Below, in pieces: positions 19,446 through 28,468 of a stretch of DNA of 64,000 nt. Location of the stretch: assembly GCA_021738565.1 (NCBI GenBank), contig JAIPBT010000018.1, positions 17,466 through 81,465 of the forward strand, read 5' to 3'. The stretch comes from Bacteroidales bacterium (lineage in GTDB: Bacteria; Bacteroidota; Bacteroidia; Bacteroidales; GCA-2748055). Positions within the stretch are counted from its first letter, which is position 1. Each line of letters opens with the position of its first letter. The position numbers were made by a program, and so were the translations under genes. Under the pieces are notes generated by a model. That model searched no databases and was not told the DNA's origin. It saw only the letters and a list, made by a program, of their open reading frames with translations.

Positions 19446-20430
19446 GTTGAACCTCCTTTCCAAATCTCCTGGGTTTGAAATATTTATTCAAAAGCGGAAC
19501 AAATGCATTCATGATCAATATTGCAAATTGAACACCCTCCGGATAAGCTCCCAAAATCCTAATAATCACGGTAAGGATACCGATCAGAACACCATAGATC
19601 AACATCCCTTTTTTTGTCATGGGCGAAGTCACATAGTCTGTGGCCATGTAAATTGCACCCAGCATCAATCCACCGGTAAGCAAGTGAAATAAGGGATCTG
19701 CAAATTGTTGGGGATTGATCAGCCAAAGAAAACCGGTAAAAACGGCTACAGTACCGAGGATGCTTACCGGGATATGCCATGTAATGATCCTCCTTACCAG
19801 CATGTATCCCAATCCAAGCAACAGGGCAATCGCCGCAACTTCACCGGCCGACCCCATCATCTTACCTATGAACAGGTCCATGTACCCGGGAGCCTGTCCG
19901 ACCAGTTCAGTGGCAGTATGGTTACCAATCCCTTCTTTAAGAATGCCCAGCGGTGTGGCGCCGGTAACTGCATCCATATAAGTAAGCCATTGACCCGGCT
20001 CAGGATAACTGGTCATAGCTGCAGGAAAGGAGACAAAAAGGAAAACCCGGCCAACCAGTGCGGGATTAAAAATATTGTTTCCCAGTCCGCCGAAGGTCAT
20101 TTTCCCTATTCCAATCGCCACAATGGCCCCGATCATGATCATCCAGAATGGAATATTTGCCGGAAGGCAGAATGCCAGCAGCAGTCCTGTAAGAAAAGCC
20201 GACCCGTCCAGGTGTGTTGGCTTTACCTTCAGCATGTATTTCTGAATAAGGTATTCAAAGGCGATGCAGGAAAAAATGGATACTGCCGTAACAATGATCA
20301 TCCCCATACCGAAAAAGTATATCGATACGGCAAATGCAGGAAGCATTGAGATAATAACCCCGTACATGAGCCGGGGAACGTTTTCCTGTGTATGTGCGTG
20401 CGGTGACGGAGATACAATTAGTTTATTCAT
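19438..20430 (-). CDS. rnfD: Rnf complex membrane subunit RnfD
   Basis: A 330-residue polytopic membrane protein of the NqrB/RnfD family. The motif DAVTGATPLGIL carries the threonine that binds FMN covalently in this family. Other family stretches are KPTHLDGSAFLTGLLLAFCL and GGLGNNIFNPALVGRVFLF. RnfD, with RnfA and RnfE, is thought to form the ion path that couples electron flow between ferredoxin and NAD+ to Na+ or H+ translocation. It lies between rnfC (25 bp upstream) and rnfG (overlapping). Length is close to the usual 310-350. Confidence 0.95.
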   Translation of the reverse strand: MNKLIVSPSPHAHTQENVPRLMYGVIISMLPAFAVSIYFFGMGMIIVTAVSIFSCIAFEYLIQKYMLKVKPTHLDGSAFLTGLLLAFCLPANIPFWMIMIGAIVAIGIGKMTFGGLGNNIFNPALVGRVFLFVSFPAAMTSYPEPGQWLTYMDAVTGATPLGILKEGIGNHTATELVGQAPGYMDLFIGKMMGSAGEVAAIALLLGLGYMLVRRIITWHIPVSILGTVAVFTGFLWLINPQQFADPLFHLLTGGLMLGAIYMATDYVTSPMTKKGMLIYGVLIGILTVIIRILGAYPEGVQFAILIMNAFVPLLNKYFKPRRFGKEVQHG

Positions 20431-20455
20431 AAATGATATTATTGTCTGGGTTGCA

Positions 20456-21793
20456 CTAAACTGCCTTTCTGGATCTCATTATTTTTCCAACCTCCGCTTT
20501 TCCAAGTCTGATATAATCAAGTAACGGGCGCGATGACGGACAGGTGTAACTGCAACTTCCGCATTCAATGCAATCCATAACCTTATCTTTTTCAAGGTCT
20601 TCATACATGCCCTTTTCCGCCTGGGCCATCAGCAGGTAAGGTTCAAGACCCATGGGACATACCGAAACACACTTTGTACACCTGATACATGGTTTGACTG
20701 CATCCCTTGCTGACTCCTCCTTTCTGATGATCAAAATGCCCGAACTTCCTTTGACAATGGGGATATCCAGGTTCGAAACCGCTTTCCCCATCATGGGTCC
20801 GCCGTTTATCACTTTTGCTGTATCCTCGGGCAAACCTCCTGCTTTTTCAATAATATATGAAGCCGGAGTACCAATACGCACCAGGAAATTTGAAGGATTG
20901 GAAACTGATTTACCCGTAACTGTTACCACCCTTTCTATAAGGGGCCTGTTTTTCTGAACAGCATTGTAAGAAGCATAAGCTGTGCCTACATTGAACACCA
21001 CAACTCCCACATCCACAGGCAGTCCGCCGGAAGGAACTTCCCGGTTCAGGATGGCTTTTATCAATTGTTTTTCCCCTCCCTGCGGATATTTCACCTGTAA
21101 GGCCTGTACACTGATCCCCGGGTCTCCGCTTACAGCCTCTTCCATGACCCTGATGGCGTCCGGTTTGTTGTTTTCAATACCAATGATCGCCTTATCAACA
21201 CCAAGTCCTTTCATCAGTATCTTTGTTCCTATAGCCAGTTCCCTGCTCTTTTCCAGCATCAGGGCATGGTCGGCTGTTAGGTAAGGTTCGCATTCCGCAC
21301 CGTTGATCAAAAGGTGGTCTGCTTTCTTTCCCTTCGGGGTCGTAAGCTTCACATGGGACGGGAAGGTTGCCCCTCCGAGTCCCACGATCCCTGCTTTCAG
21401 AATTTTATCCCGTATCTCTTCCGATGTGTATTCAATTGAAGTGATCAATTCATCACCGGTATCTGCACCTTCAACCCATTCATCGCCTTCCACCTGTATC
21501 TGAACGGCCATTTTTCTGTAACCAGAGGTGTCAGGGAAAGCATCCACCTTCAATACCTTGCCGGTCACAGATGAGTGTATGTTTGTTGAAACAAATCCAC
21601 TGGATTCAGCGATCACCTGCCCGGTCTTCACCTCATCTCCCTTTTTTACAAGGACTTTTGAAGGAGCGCCAAGATGCTGTGAGACAGGAATAATTACCTG
21701 TTCAGGCAGGCCTGCAAATTCAATTTTCTTACCTGCTGAGATCTTATTTTCCGCCGGATGTATCCCTCCTCTGGAGAATGTCAATAACCCCAT
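20456..21793 (-). CDS. rnfC: Rnf complex subunit RnfC
   Basis: A 445-residue peripheral subunit that binds NADH and FMN and passes electrons within Rnf. The start MGLLTFSRGGIHPAENK lies one base after the rnfB stop; longer readings run into rnfB. Visible parts: an N-terminal RnfC barrel-sandwich region (VIPVSQHLGAPSKVLVKKGD), the NuoF-like nucleotide domain (GIVGLGGATFPSHVKL, INGAECEPYLTADHALML) and two C-terminal [4Fe-4S] motifs, CIRCTKCVSVCP and CIECGSCSYTCP. This is the compact RnfC lacking the long repeat-rich tail of enterobacterial RsxC. Confidence 0.95.
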   Translation of the reverse strand: MGLLTFSRGGIHPAENKISAGKKIEFAGLPEQVIIPVSQHLGAPSKVLVKKGDEVKTGQVIAESSGFVSTNIHSSVTGKVLKVDAFPDTSGYRKMAVQIQVEGDEWVEGADTGDELITSIEYTSEEIRDKILKAGIVGLGGATFPSHVKLTTPKGKKADHLLINGAECEPYLTADHALMLEKSRELAIGTKILMKGLGVDKAIIGIENNKPDAIRVMEEAVSGDPGISVQALQVKYPQGGEKQLIKAILNREVPSGGLPVDVGVVVFNVGTAYASYNAVQKNRPLIERVVTVTGKSVSNPSNFLVRIGTPASYIIEKAGGLPEDTAKVINGGPMMGKAVSNLDIPIVKGSSGILIIRKEESARDAVKPCIRCTKCVSVCPMGLEPYLLMAQAEKGMYEDLEKDKVMDCIECGSCSYTCPSSRPLLDYIRLGKAEVGKIMRSRKAV

Positions 21794-21794
21794 T

Positions 21795-22700
21795 TTATGA
21801 ATTTTTATTGGTTTTTTCAGTACCTCCTGAATCTGTTGTTTCTGATGCTGTTTCAACTTTTTCTTTTGATTTATCCCTTGGGGGCGGAAAGTTGATCTCC
21901 AGGATTGCATCAGTGGGGCACTCAGGCACACATTTCCTGCAGAGCCTGCATTTGACCGGATCAATGTATGCCAGGTTGTTGTTCATGGTTATTGCATCGA
22001 ACGGACAAACATTGAAACACTTGCTGCAACCGATGCAGGCAACACTGCAATTCTTCCTGGCCACTCCCCCTTTCTCCTCATTGATGCATGAAACAAAAAT
22101 CTTCCGGTCTTTTTTATTTTTCTTTCGAAGTTCGATGATATCGCGTGGACAAGCAGTAACACAGGCTCCACATGCAGTGCATTTATCATCGATCACCTCC
22201 GGCAACCCGGTAACAGGATTCATGTGAATTGCGTCAAAATCGCAAACAACCACGCAATCTCCCTCACCAAGACAACCGTGAGGACATCCGCCTTCACCAG
22301 TGTAAAGACTGTGTGCCACTGCACAGGAACCGGCTCCGTCATAAATGTTTGTCCTGGGTCTGAACTCCGGGGTGCCGTTGCACCTTATGACTGCAACCTG
22401 CTCATCCTGCTCAACAGCCTCACGGCCAAGGATGGTGGCAACAGCTCCCATTACTTCATTTCCCCCCACCGGACAAAACAAGTCATCAAAGGATTCTGAC
22501 TTCACAAGCGCTTCTGCAAAATTCCGGCACCCGGCAAATCCACATCCTCCACAATTGGCAGCGGGCAATGCCTCTTCAACCTGATCGATCCGTGGATCTT
22601 CATACACTTTGAACTTCTGTGCCACCAGGTACAGGATAATTGCAGCCACAGCTCCTATGGCCACCAGGGTAATAATTGTGTATAGTATAATCTGACTCAT
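21795..22700 (-). CDS. rnfB: Rnf complex ferredoxin-like subunit RnfB
   Basis: A 301-residue subunit that accepts electrons from reduced ferredoxin. The start MSQIILYTIITLVAIGAV shares ATGA with the rseC stop. A single N-terminal membrane helix is followed by the four-cysteine Fe-S domain (ANCGGCGFAGCRNFAEAL) and at least three ferredoxin-type motifs: KCTACGACVTACP, ACIGCSKCFNVCP and KCRLCRKCVPECP, plus cysteines in GEGDCVVVCDFDAI. The long acidic/lysine tail (DKSKEKVETASETTDSG) has no known role. The number of clusters places it among the longer RnfB proteins of anaerobes rather than the short enterobacterial RsxB. Confidence 0.95.
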   Translation of the reverse strand: MSQIILYTIITLVAIGAVAAIILYLVAQKFKVYEDPRIDQVEEALPAANCGGCGFAGCRNFAEALVKSESFDDLFCPVGGNEVMGAVATILGREAVEQDEQVAVIRCNGTPEFRPRTNIYDGAGSCAVAHSLYTGEGGCPHGCLGEGDCVVVCDFDAIHMNPVTGLPEVIDDKCTACGACVTACPRDIIELRKKNKKDRKIFVSCINEEKGGVARKNCSVACIGCSKCFNVCPFDAITMNNNLAYIDPVKCRLCRKCVPECPTDAILEINFPPPRDKSKEKVETASETTDSGGTEKTNKNS

Positions 22701-23128
22701 ACGTTGTTTAATAATTTCTCCAACCTGAAAGTAAATGCCTGACTTATGCGATTCCTTAATAAGAAAACAGTCAGGTAATATGGTACCAATGAGGCAAGTG
22801 ACCACATTCCGGCACTCAGTTCACCTGCTCCTGCCGCCGTAAGTATGATCAATACAATCATCAGAAGGAAGAACGGATAGACATATCCGATGGCCACAGC
22901 CCTTAAACCAGTTCTTTTTGCAATCAGCACCCTGACCCGCTCTCCGGGCTTAACACTCCGGCCCCCAACAGGTACCGTTATAGATTTTTCCGATTGATCG
23001 GCAGCAGTGCATGCGCCCTTTGCATGACAGGAGGCACAGGCCGACTGGCTATTGATCCTTACCCTTGCTTTCCGGTCGTCAACCGAGTCCACAAAACCTA
23101 TATGATCTATGGTATGCTGATCTGACAT
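22697..23128 (-). CDS. rseC: SoxR-reducing system protein RseC-like
   Basis: A 143-residue membrane protein with a cysteine-rich cytoplasmic N-terminal part (SQSACASCHAKGACTAA, residues ~29-45, spacing C-x2-C-x5-C) and two membrane helices (AIGYVYPFFLLMIVLIILTA and MWSLASLVPYYLTVFLL). This is the RseC/MucC architecture. In E. coli RseC helps Rsx/Rnf reduce SoxR and sits with rpoE; here, as in other Bacteroidota, it is the first gene of the rnf operon and its stop overlaps the rnfB start. The cysteines suggest an Fe-S or redox role next to Rnf, which is inference. Confidence 0.85.
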   Translation of the reverse strand: MSDQHTIDHIGFVDSVDDRKARVRINSQSACASCHAKGACTAADQSEKSITVPVGGRSVKPGERVRVLIAKRTGLRAVAIGYVYPFFLLMIVLIILTAAGAGELSAGMWSLASLVPYYLTVFLLRNRISQAFTFRLEKLLNNV

Positions 23129-23150
23129 AATTTTTTCGTAAATCAGGATA

Positions 23151-23158
23151 CAAAATTA
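23151..23158 (-). promoter_or_regulatory. Candidate -7 box for the rseC-rnf operon
   Basis: On the minus strand TAATTTTG matches TAnnTTTG and lies 22 bases before the rseC ATG. No TTTG -33 element is found at the expected spacing, so support is partial. Confidence 0.35.
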
Positions 23159-23228
23159 TTGATGTTAGATTCTTAAATATCGCTACAGGACATATTTCGA
23201 TGCCGGGAAGTCTTATTTATTTTGTTTT

Positions 23229-23258
23229 TAAATAAACAGACCCGGGTGCCGGCTCTGT
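23229..23258 (-). terminator. Probable intrinsic terminator after the outer-membrane barrel gene
   Basis: Read on the minus strand, ACAGAGCCGG and CCGGGTCTGT form a ten-pair stem with one mismatch and a CAC loop, followed directly by TTATTT. It lies about 120 bases after the stop of the 23381-24733 gene and before the rseC promoter region, where a transcript end would be expected. Confidence 0.5.
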
Positions 23259-23380
23259 CTTAACCGGATTTCTGCTATTATCTTCCTGGAAATACTCTTC
23301 AGATCTTCCTGTAACTGACTGTTAATATCCTGCATGCTTTACAACCAGTCTATACCGTCAAAATTGTCTGGTTTATAAAA

Positions 23381-24733
23381 CTAATACAGGAAGTTCAGAC
23401 CGATATACAAGCCTGTATTCCCATCGGCCTTTTTGGCAGCGAATCCAAAATCAACCGTTACAATGAAATTTTCGTTCAGGACAATATGAAGCCCACCTCC
23501 ATAACCAAGGTGCGGAACTTCTTTTGCATTGAGATCAACGACCGGCACATCCGAATCTGGTAGTGTAAGAGCCGCTGCAGTGGCAGGGTATTCAAACTTC
23601 TGGGTTACCATTCCTGCATCAAGGAAAGCAGAAAGTGCAATGTACCAGTTCTGGTTAAGGAAGTTGAATTTCACGACCTTTCCCCTGAGTTCAAGATTAC
23701 CATAGGCTATTCCTTCTCCAACAAGTCTGTTTCTCAAAATTCCCCTTACCGTTTTGGAGCCGCCCACACCGTCAGATGTCATCTGAGGAGCTGTATTGAA
23801 CAAGTAAGGCATCATGTAGAACGGCATCTCACCGGTTAATTTTCCCTGGAAAGACAGCCGGTAAGCTACATTCATCCAGTCAGGAATGATGGTAAAATAT
23901 TGCCTGTGTGTAAGCGCATACCGGGAATAGCCGTATTTTGTCGTACTGAGAAAAGAGGGCACATAATGTAATTGCATTTCTGTCCAGATTCCTTTAAAAG
24001 GATTGGGCTCGTTGTCCCTTGTATCATATACCAGACCTGCCTTCAGGAGGGTATGCCCACCGCCGTTCGCCTGGTCTGCAGGAATGATCTTTTCATCTAC
24101 ATACAATCCGTAAATGCTGTTCCTGGATAGCAGATAACTGGTTTTTCCTTCATTCTGAGCATCAATATCAACGGAATCTATCACATTGTCATAATAGCCC
24201 ACACCCAAAAGCCAGCGAAATTTGTTGCCAATGATCTTACCCTGGAAATCTGCATTTATCCTTAGAAGTTTTCTTGAATGCCTGTAATAGTAGCTATTCC
24301 TTAAATCCTCCAAAGTTGTATCGGTTTCAAAATCTGAATTATACAGCGCCTGGGCGCCATTGAATCCATAAAAATCAAGTGCCTGCTCGGTGCGGTAACT
24401 CACTTCAAGAAAAGAACGAATTCCAGGTATCAGTTTATCTGTATCCCAGGTAAACTGGTTGATTCCGCTTCCCTTTGTAGTGCGCGACCATTCGAGGTAA
24501 ATGGAATGATCGTACATTGGATACCTCTTGCCGTCGCCGTAATCGTAAAGATTAACAAGGGCACCGTATTTGAAGCCGATATCAGAATCAAACGCCACGA
24601 CGGGCACACCCCCGAAGGACCAGCCGGATTTTGAGTCCGGAGCTTTGTCACCGGAAGTTGCTTCCTCAGATTCCTGGGCCGCTAAAGACAAAGATATGAT
24701 CGCAAAAAGGAATGCAAAAAATGATCTTTTCAT
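23381..24733 (-). CDS. BamA/TamA-family outer-membrane beta-barrel protein
   Basis: A 450-residue exported protein with a clear signal peptide (SFFAFLFAIISLSLAAQ, cleavage near residue 20). The body alternates hydrophobic and polar residues as in a 16-strand surface-antigen (D15) barrel and ends in an aromatic residue (GLYIGLNFLY), the usual recognition end for the BAM machinery. There is no room for POTRA domains after the short linker GWSFGGVPVVAFDSDIGFKY, so it is a barrel-only member, as are many Bacteroidota BamA/TamA-like proteins with unknown substrates. It stands alone, downstream of a 291-bp AT-rich gap shared with the penicillin-acylase gene. Confidence 0.78.
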   Translation of the reverse strand: MKRSFFAFLFAIISLSLAAQESEEATSGDKAPDSKSGWSFGGVPVVAFDSDIGFKYGALVNLYDYGDGKRYPMYDHSIYLEWSRTTKGSGINQFTWDTDKLIPGIRSFLEVSYRTEQALDFYGFNGAQALYNSDFETDTTLEDLRNSYYYRHSRKLLRINADFQGKIIGNKFRWLLGVGYYDNVIDSVDIDAQNEGKTSYLLSRNSIYGLYVDEKIIPADQANGGGHTLLKAGLVYDTRDNEPNPFKGIWTEMQLHYVPSFLSTTKYGYSRYALTHRQYFTIIPDWMNVAYRLSFQGKLTGEMPFYMMPYLFNTAPQMTSDGVGGSKTVRGILRNRLVGEGIAYGNLELRGKVVKFNFLNQNWYIALSAFLDAGMVTQKFEYPATAAALTLPDSDVPVVDLNAKEVPHLGYGGGLHIVLNENFIVTVDFGFAAKKADGNTGLYIGLNFLY

Positions 24734-25024
24734 GAGAGTCAGGTTTTGGTTACCCGCACAATTTAGAAATTATTTCGAAAAATGCCAGCCGCCAATTACA
24801 AACAAAATATTTATTTATCCCCGGAATTTCTTAATTTTATTCAAAATATCCTGAAAATGCACGTTCTGAAACCTGCCTTGAAAAACATTTTTAATAGTTT
24901 CCGGAAAATTACTGTGTTCAATCATACTCCCGAATATAAATCATATTTATTGTCAGAAAGAAAACTAATATATTAAACTGTGCTTGATAAGAAAACGACA
25001 AGCACCAATTAAAAAAATTGCCTT

Positions 25025-27430
25025 ATGAAAATATTTAGACGCATCCTGCTTGTTGTTATTGTTGTGATCACTGTGGCAGCCATTGCCGGCATGCTTTTCA
25101 TCAACAATATGAAAAAAAGGGCCATACCTGACTATTCCGTGGATGTGGACCTTGAAAATATGATCGATGAAGTGACGGTTATCCGGGATTCACTTGCCAT
25201 TCCACATGTTTATGCAAAAAATGAAGAAGATCTTTACAGGGTTGTAGGATACCTATCGGCCCAGGACCGGCTTTGGCAAATGGATCTTTTAAGAAGAATA
25301 ACACTGGGCAGGCTTTCCGAGATCTTCGGCGCCGATATGCTGGGCGCCGATCAGTTGTTTCGCGCTTTTGATTTTTCAAAAAAATCAGCGGAGGTACTTC
25401 AGCAAACAGACCCTGAAATATTGAAATGCCTCATGGCATATACCGATGGCGTGAACCAGTTCATCACCAATAATCAGAAAAAATTGCCATTTGAATTTGG
25501 ACTGCTGGGATACAAACCTGATGAGTGGACCATCGTACATACGACAAATTTAATCGGCTATATGGCCTGGGACCTCACATCGGGCTGGTCGGCCGATATG
25601 GCGATGTTTAAAATTGAAAATGCAGCAGGCGATTCACTGGTGAAAGAGTTGATGCCATGGGACAATGATTTCAAAACCAGGTTTGTTTACCCCGATTATA
25701 TTGAAAAGCACCCTGAACTTGTGATGAATACAACCATTGAACAGGCCGTGAATGCAATCAGCAAACTCGGGATCCAGGTTTTTGAGGCATCCAACAACTG
25801 GGCTGTTTCCGGTGAAAGGAGTGAAACCGGCATGCCATTGCTTGCCAACGACATGCATCTTGGGTTCATGTCTCCCGGGATCTGGTACCAGATGCACCAG
25901 GTGGTGGAAGGAAAACTGAATGTCACCGGCGTCGTTTTACCGGGTCAGCCCTATGTGATCTGCGGACACAATGAAAATATTGCATGGGGGATGACCAACC
26001 TCACAGTCGATAACCTTGATTTCTATCTGGAAACTGTGAATCCGTCAGATACCAACCAATACAAACTGAACGGACGGTGGGTCGACATGCGCATCACCGA
26101 AGAAGCAATTCAGGTGAAAGGCGAAGACGAACCGGTTATTCGCAATAACCGATATACGCACAGGGGGCCTGTGGTAAGCACCTTCAAAGGAGTCAGTGAC
26201 AAGACCATAACAGCCCGCTGGATCGGAACCGATTACAGCAACGAACTCCGGTCTGTACACCTTTTCAACCGTGCATCCAACTGGGATGAATTCAGGGATG
26301 CAGCAAAAACTTTCATCGCTGTAAGTCAAAATGTTGTGTATGCCGACAGGGAGGGAAATATCGGTCTGCAGGCAGCAGGCGGTGTTCCTGTCAGAAAAGG
26401 GGACCATGTAATGGTCTATCCGGGCGATACGACATTATACGACTGGGGCGAGAATGATATTGTTCCCTTTGAACAACTGCCCTACTCATACAATCCTGAA
26501 AATGGAGTTGTATCAAGTGCCAACAATAAAACCGTAAACGAGGAATACCCATATTATATCGGAACATGGTTCTCGCTTCCCAATAGAATTGACCGCATCA
26601 GGGAATTGCTTGATGCAAAGGAAAAACATTCCATCAGCAGTTTCCGGGAAATGCATTCAGACCAGGTTTCGGTATTTGCCAGAAGAATGGTTCCCGTTTA
26701 CATTGATGTTTTGGATGGAAAGGTCGAAGGCATTGAAAACGAAGCACTCTTAATCCTGAAGCAATGGGATTACCACATGGGTATGAATGAAGCGGCACCT
26801 TTGATCTTTGAACAAATGTATGCAGAGCTCATCCGCACGCTTTATAAGGACGAACTGGGTGACGAAGTATTTCCTCAGATCATGGGCAACGATATTATTG
26901 CCCGCTATCACATCTATACACTTGCTGAAACCTTGGAATCGGCATGGTGCGATGATGTTAACACACCAGGTCATACCGAAACATTCAGCGATAATATCTT
27001 GAGGGCATTTAAAACAACCGTTGATACCCTTGTTTCAATTGCCGGCAATGACCCGGGCGCCTGGAGGTATGGTGACATCCACACCATTACCATCGAACAC
27101 CCCATGGGTGGTGTTGACCTGGTGGTAAAACTCTTTGATCCCAACCTGGGACCATATGCCGCGGGAGGAAGTTTTCATACCGTTTCACCATTCAGCTATA
27201 CGGTGGGATCAAGCTATGAAGTCGATCATGGTGCATCACAGCGACATATTTTCTCCCTGGAAAACTGGGATCACTCAAAAACGGTCATCCCCACGGGCAC
27301 CTCGGGAATACCTGCCTCCCCATACTATGGCAATCAAACAGAATTGTACATGAACTATAAATACCATGATGATCCTTTCAGCCGGCAAGCTGTTGAATTG
27401 AAAAAGAAATACAAAGCTGTATACAGGTAA
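25025..27430 (+). CDS. Penicillin acylase family (Ntn) hydrolase
   Basis: An 801-residue exported or membrane-tethered amidohydrolase. A single N-terminal helix (ILLVVIVVITVAAIAGMLFI) anchors or exports it. The alpha-chain start VTVIRDSLAIPHVYAKNEED, a spacer peptide, and the beta-chain start SNNWAVSGERSETGMPLL are typical; the predicted nucleophile, freed by self-cleavage, is Ser256. Downstream landmarks include LANDMHLGFMSPGIWYQ, NIAWGMTNLTVDNLDFYLE and SSANNKTVNEEYPYYIG. Family members act on penicillins, acyl-homoserine lactones or other N-acyl amides; the substrate here is not readable from sequence. No operon partner is evident. Confidence 0.9.
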   Translation: MKIFRRILLVVIVVITVAAIAGMLFINNMKKRAIPDYSVDVDLENMIDEVTVIRDSLAIPHVYAKNEEDLYRVVGYLSAQDRLWQMDLLRRITLGRLSEIFGADMLGADQLFRAFDFSKKSAEVLQQTDPEILKCLMAYTDGVNQFITNNQKKLPFEFGLLGYKPDEWTIVHTTNLIGYMAWDLTSGWSADMAMFKIENAAGDSLVKELMPWDNDFKTRFVYPDYIEKHPELVMNTTIEQAVNAISKLGIQVFEASNNWAVSGERSETGMPLLANDMHLGFMSPGIWYQMHQVVEGKLNVTGVVLPGQPYVICGHNENIAWGMTNLTVDNLDFYLETVNPSDTNQYKLNGRWVDMRITEEAIQVKGEDEPVIRNNRYTHRGPVVSTFKGVSDKTITARWIGTDYSNELRSVHLFNRASNWDEFRDAAKTFIAVSQNVVYADREGNIGLQAAGGVPVRKGDHVMVYPGDTTLYDWGENDIVPFEQLPYSYNPENGVVSSANNKTVNEEYPYYIGTWFSLPNRIDRIRELLDAKEKHSISSFREMHSDQVSVFARRMVPVYIDVLDGKVEGIENEALLILKQWDYHMGMNEAAPLIFEQMYAELIRTLYKDELGDEVFPQIMGNDIIARYHIYTLAETLESAWCDDVNTPGHTETFSDNILRAFKTTVDTLVSIAGNDPGAWRYGDIHTITIEHPMGGVDLVVKLFDPNLGPYAAGGSFHTVSPFSYTVGSSYEVDHGASQRHIFSLENWDHSKTVIPTGTSGIPASPYYGNQTELYMNYKYHDDPFSRQAVELKKKYKAVYR

Positions 27431-27655
27431 TCCCGGCATTCGCATCATCCATATTGATATCAGTACATATCGGGGTGTTTGTTAGAAGAAAAAAAATCAA
27501 TTGGAAAAATACTTTTGATGGAATGTTTTTCCGTTTGAAAAAATTATAATTTTATCTCCGATCTGATGCACGCTTCCTGCATTGACAGATGACATTAGGT
27601 TAGCTTATAAATATCTTATTATCAATTATTTAATTAGTAATTTCACAACCGTACA

Positions 27656-28429
27656 ATGAAATTAAAAAAAATACTCGGCATTGATATTGGAGGCTCAGGT
27701 GTAAAAGGAGCCATTGTACATACCAAAAAAGGCAAACTTATCACCAAACGGTTCAGGATCCCGACACCCCAGCCTGCAACTCCGGATGCGGTTGCAGATG
27801 TAATCAGGGAAATTGCAGATCATTTTGACTGGAAAGGACCGGTTGGCGTGGGATTCCCGGGTGTTATCCAGCAGGGTTTTGCAAGAACAGCAGCAAATGT
27901 TGATGACAGCTGGATTGATGTTAACCTGAATGCGTTGTTCAGTAAAAAGACCGGATGCAAAGTCCATGTTGTAAACGATGCTGATGCTGCCGGTATGGCA
28001 GAGATGAAATTCGGATCAGGAAAGAATTTTCGTGGAGTAGCGCTTCTTATCACCGTTGGAACAGGACTGGGAACTGTTGTTTTTACAAATGGTGTATTGA
28101 TGCCTAACATTGAAATGGGACACATCCTGTTACATGGAGATGATGCTGAAAAGTATGCATCTGATGCTGCAAGGAAGGCAGATGAATTGTCATGGGAAGA
28201 TTGGGCAGGAAGGTTCGGGGAATACCTGAAAAGAATGGAGGACCTGTTGTGGCCGGACCTGATCATAATCGGGGGTGGTGCCAGTAAAAAAGATGACAAA
28301 TTCCTGCAACATCTCAATACCAGGGCAAAAGTTGTCCCGGCAACATTATTAAATGAAGCAGGGATCATAGGAGCAGCCCTTACAAGCAAGTACTACAACA
28401 AACTTGAAAAGGCTGCAAAGAAGGATTAG
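27656..28429 (+). CDS. ppgK: ROK-family polyphosphate glucokinase
   Basis: A 257-residue sugar kinase. The N-terminal phosphate-binding loop [14 protein letters not shown], the middle [20 protein letters not shown] with NIEMGH, and the C-terminal [18 protein letters not shown] match the polyphosphate/ATP-glucokinase branch of the ROK family, including the [13 protein letters not shown] helix seen in PPGKs. The zinc-binding cysteine cluster of classical ROK repressors/kinases is absent, as expected for PPGK. Predicted reaction: glucose plus polyphosphate (or ATP) to glucose-6-phosphate in the cytoplasm. It is preceded by a 225-bp gap without clear motifs and is convergent with the vWA gene. 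The phosphoryl donor is inferred. Confidence 0.85.
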   Translation: MKLKKILGIDIGGSGVKGAIVHTKKGKLITKRFRIPTPQPATPDAVADVIREIADHFDWKGPVGVGFPGVIQQGFARTAANVDDSWIDVNLNALFSKKTGCKVHVVNDADAAGMAEMKFGSGKNFRGVALLITVGTGLGTVVFTNGVLMPNIEMGHILLHGDDAEKYASDAARKADELSWEDWAGRFGEYLKRMEDLLWPDLIIIGGGASKKDDKFLQHLNTRAKVVPATLLNEAGIIGAALTSKYYNKLEKAAKKD

Positions 28430-28468
28430 AAGAAGAAATAAGCATCACCCTGCTTCATGTTTACAGTT

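Noticed and set aside
21794..21964. N-terminal extension of rnfC into rnfB
   Set aside because: Family members start at MGLLTFSRGGIHP, one base after the rnfB stop; the extension is antisense-free overlap without similarity.
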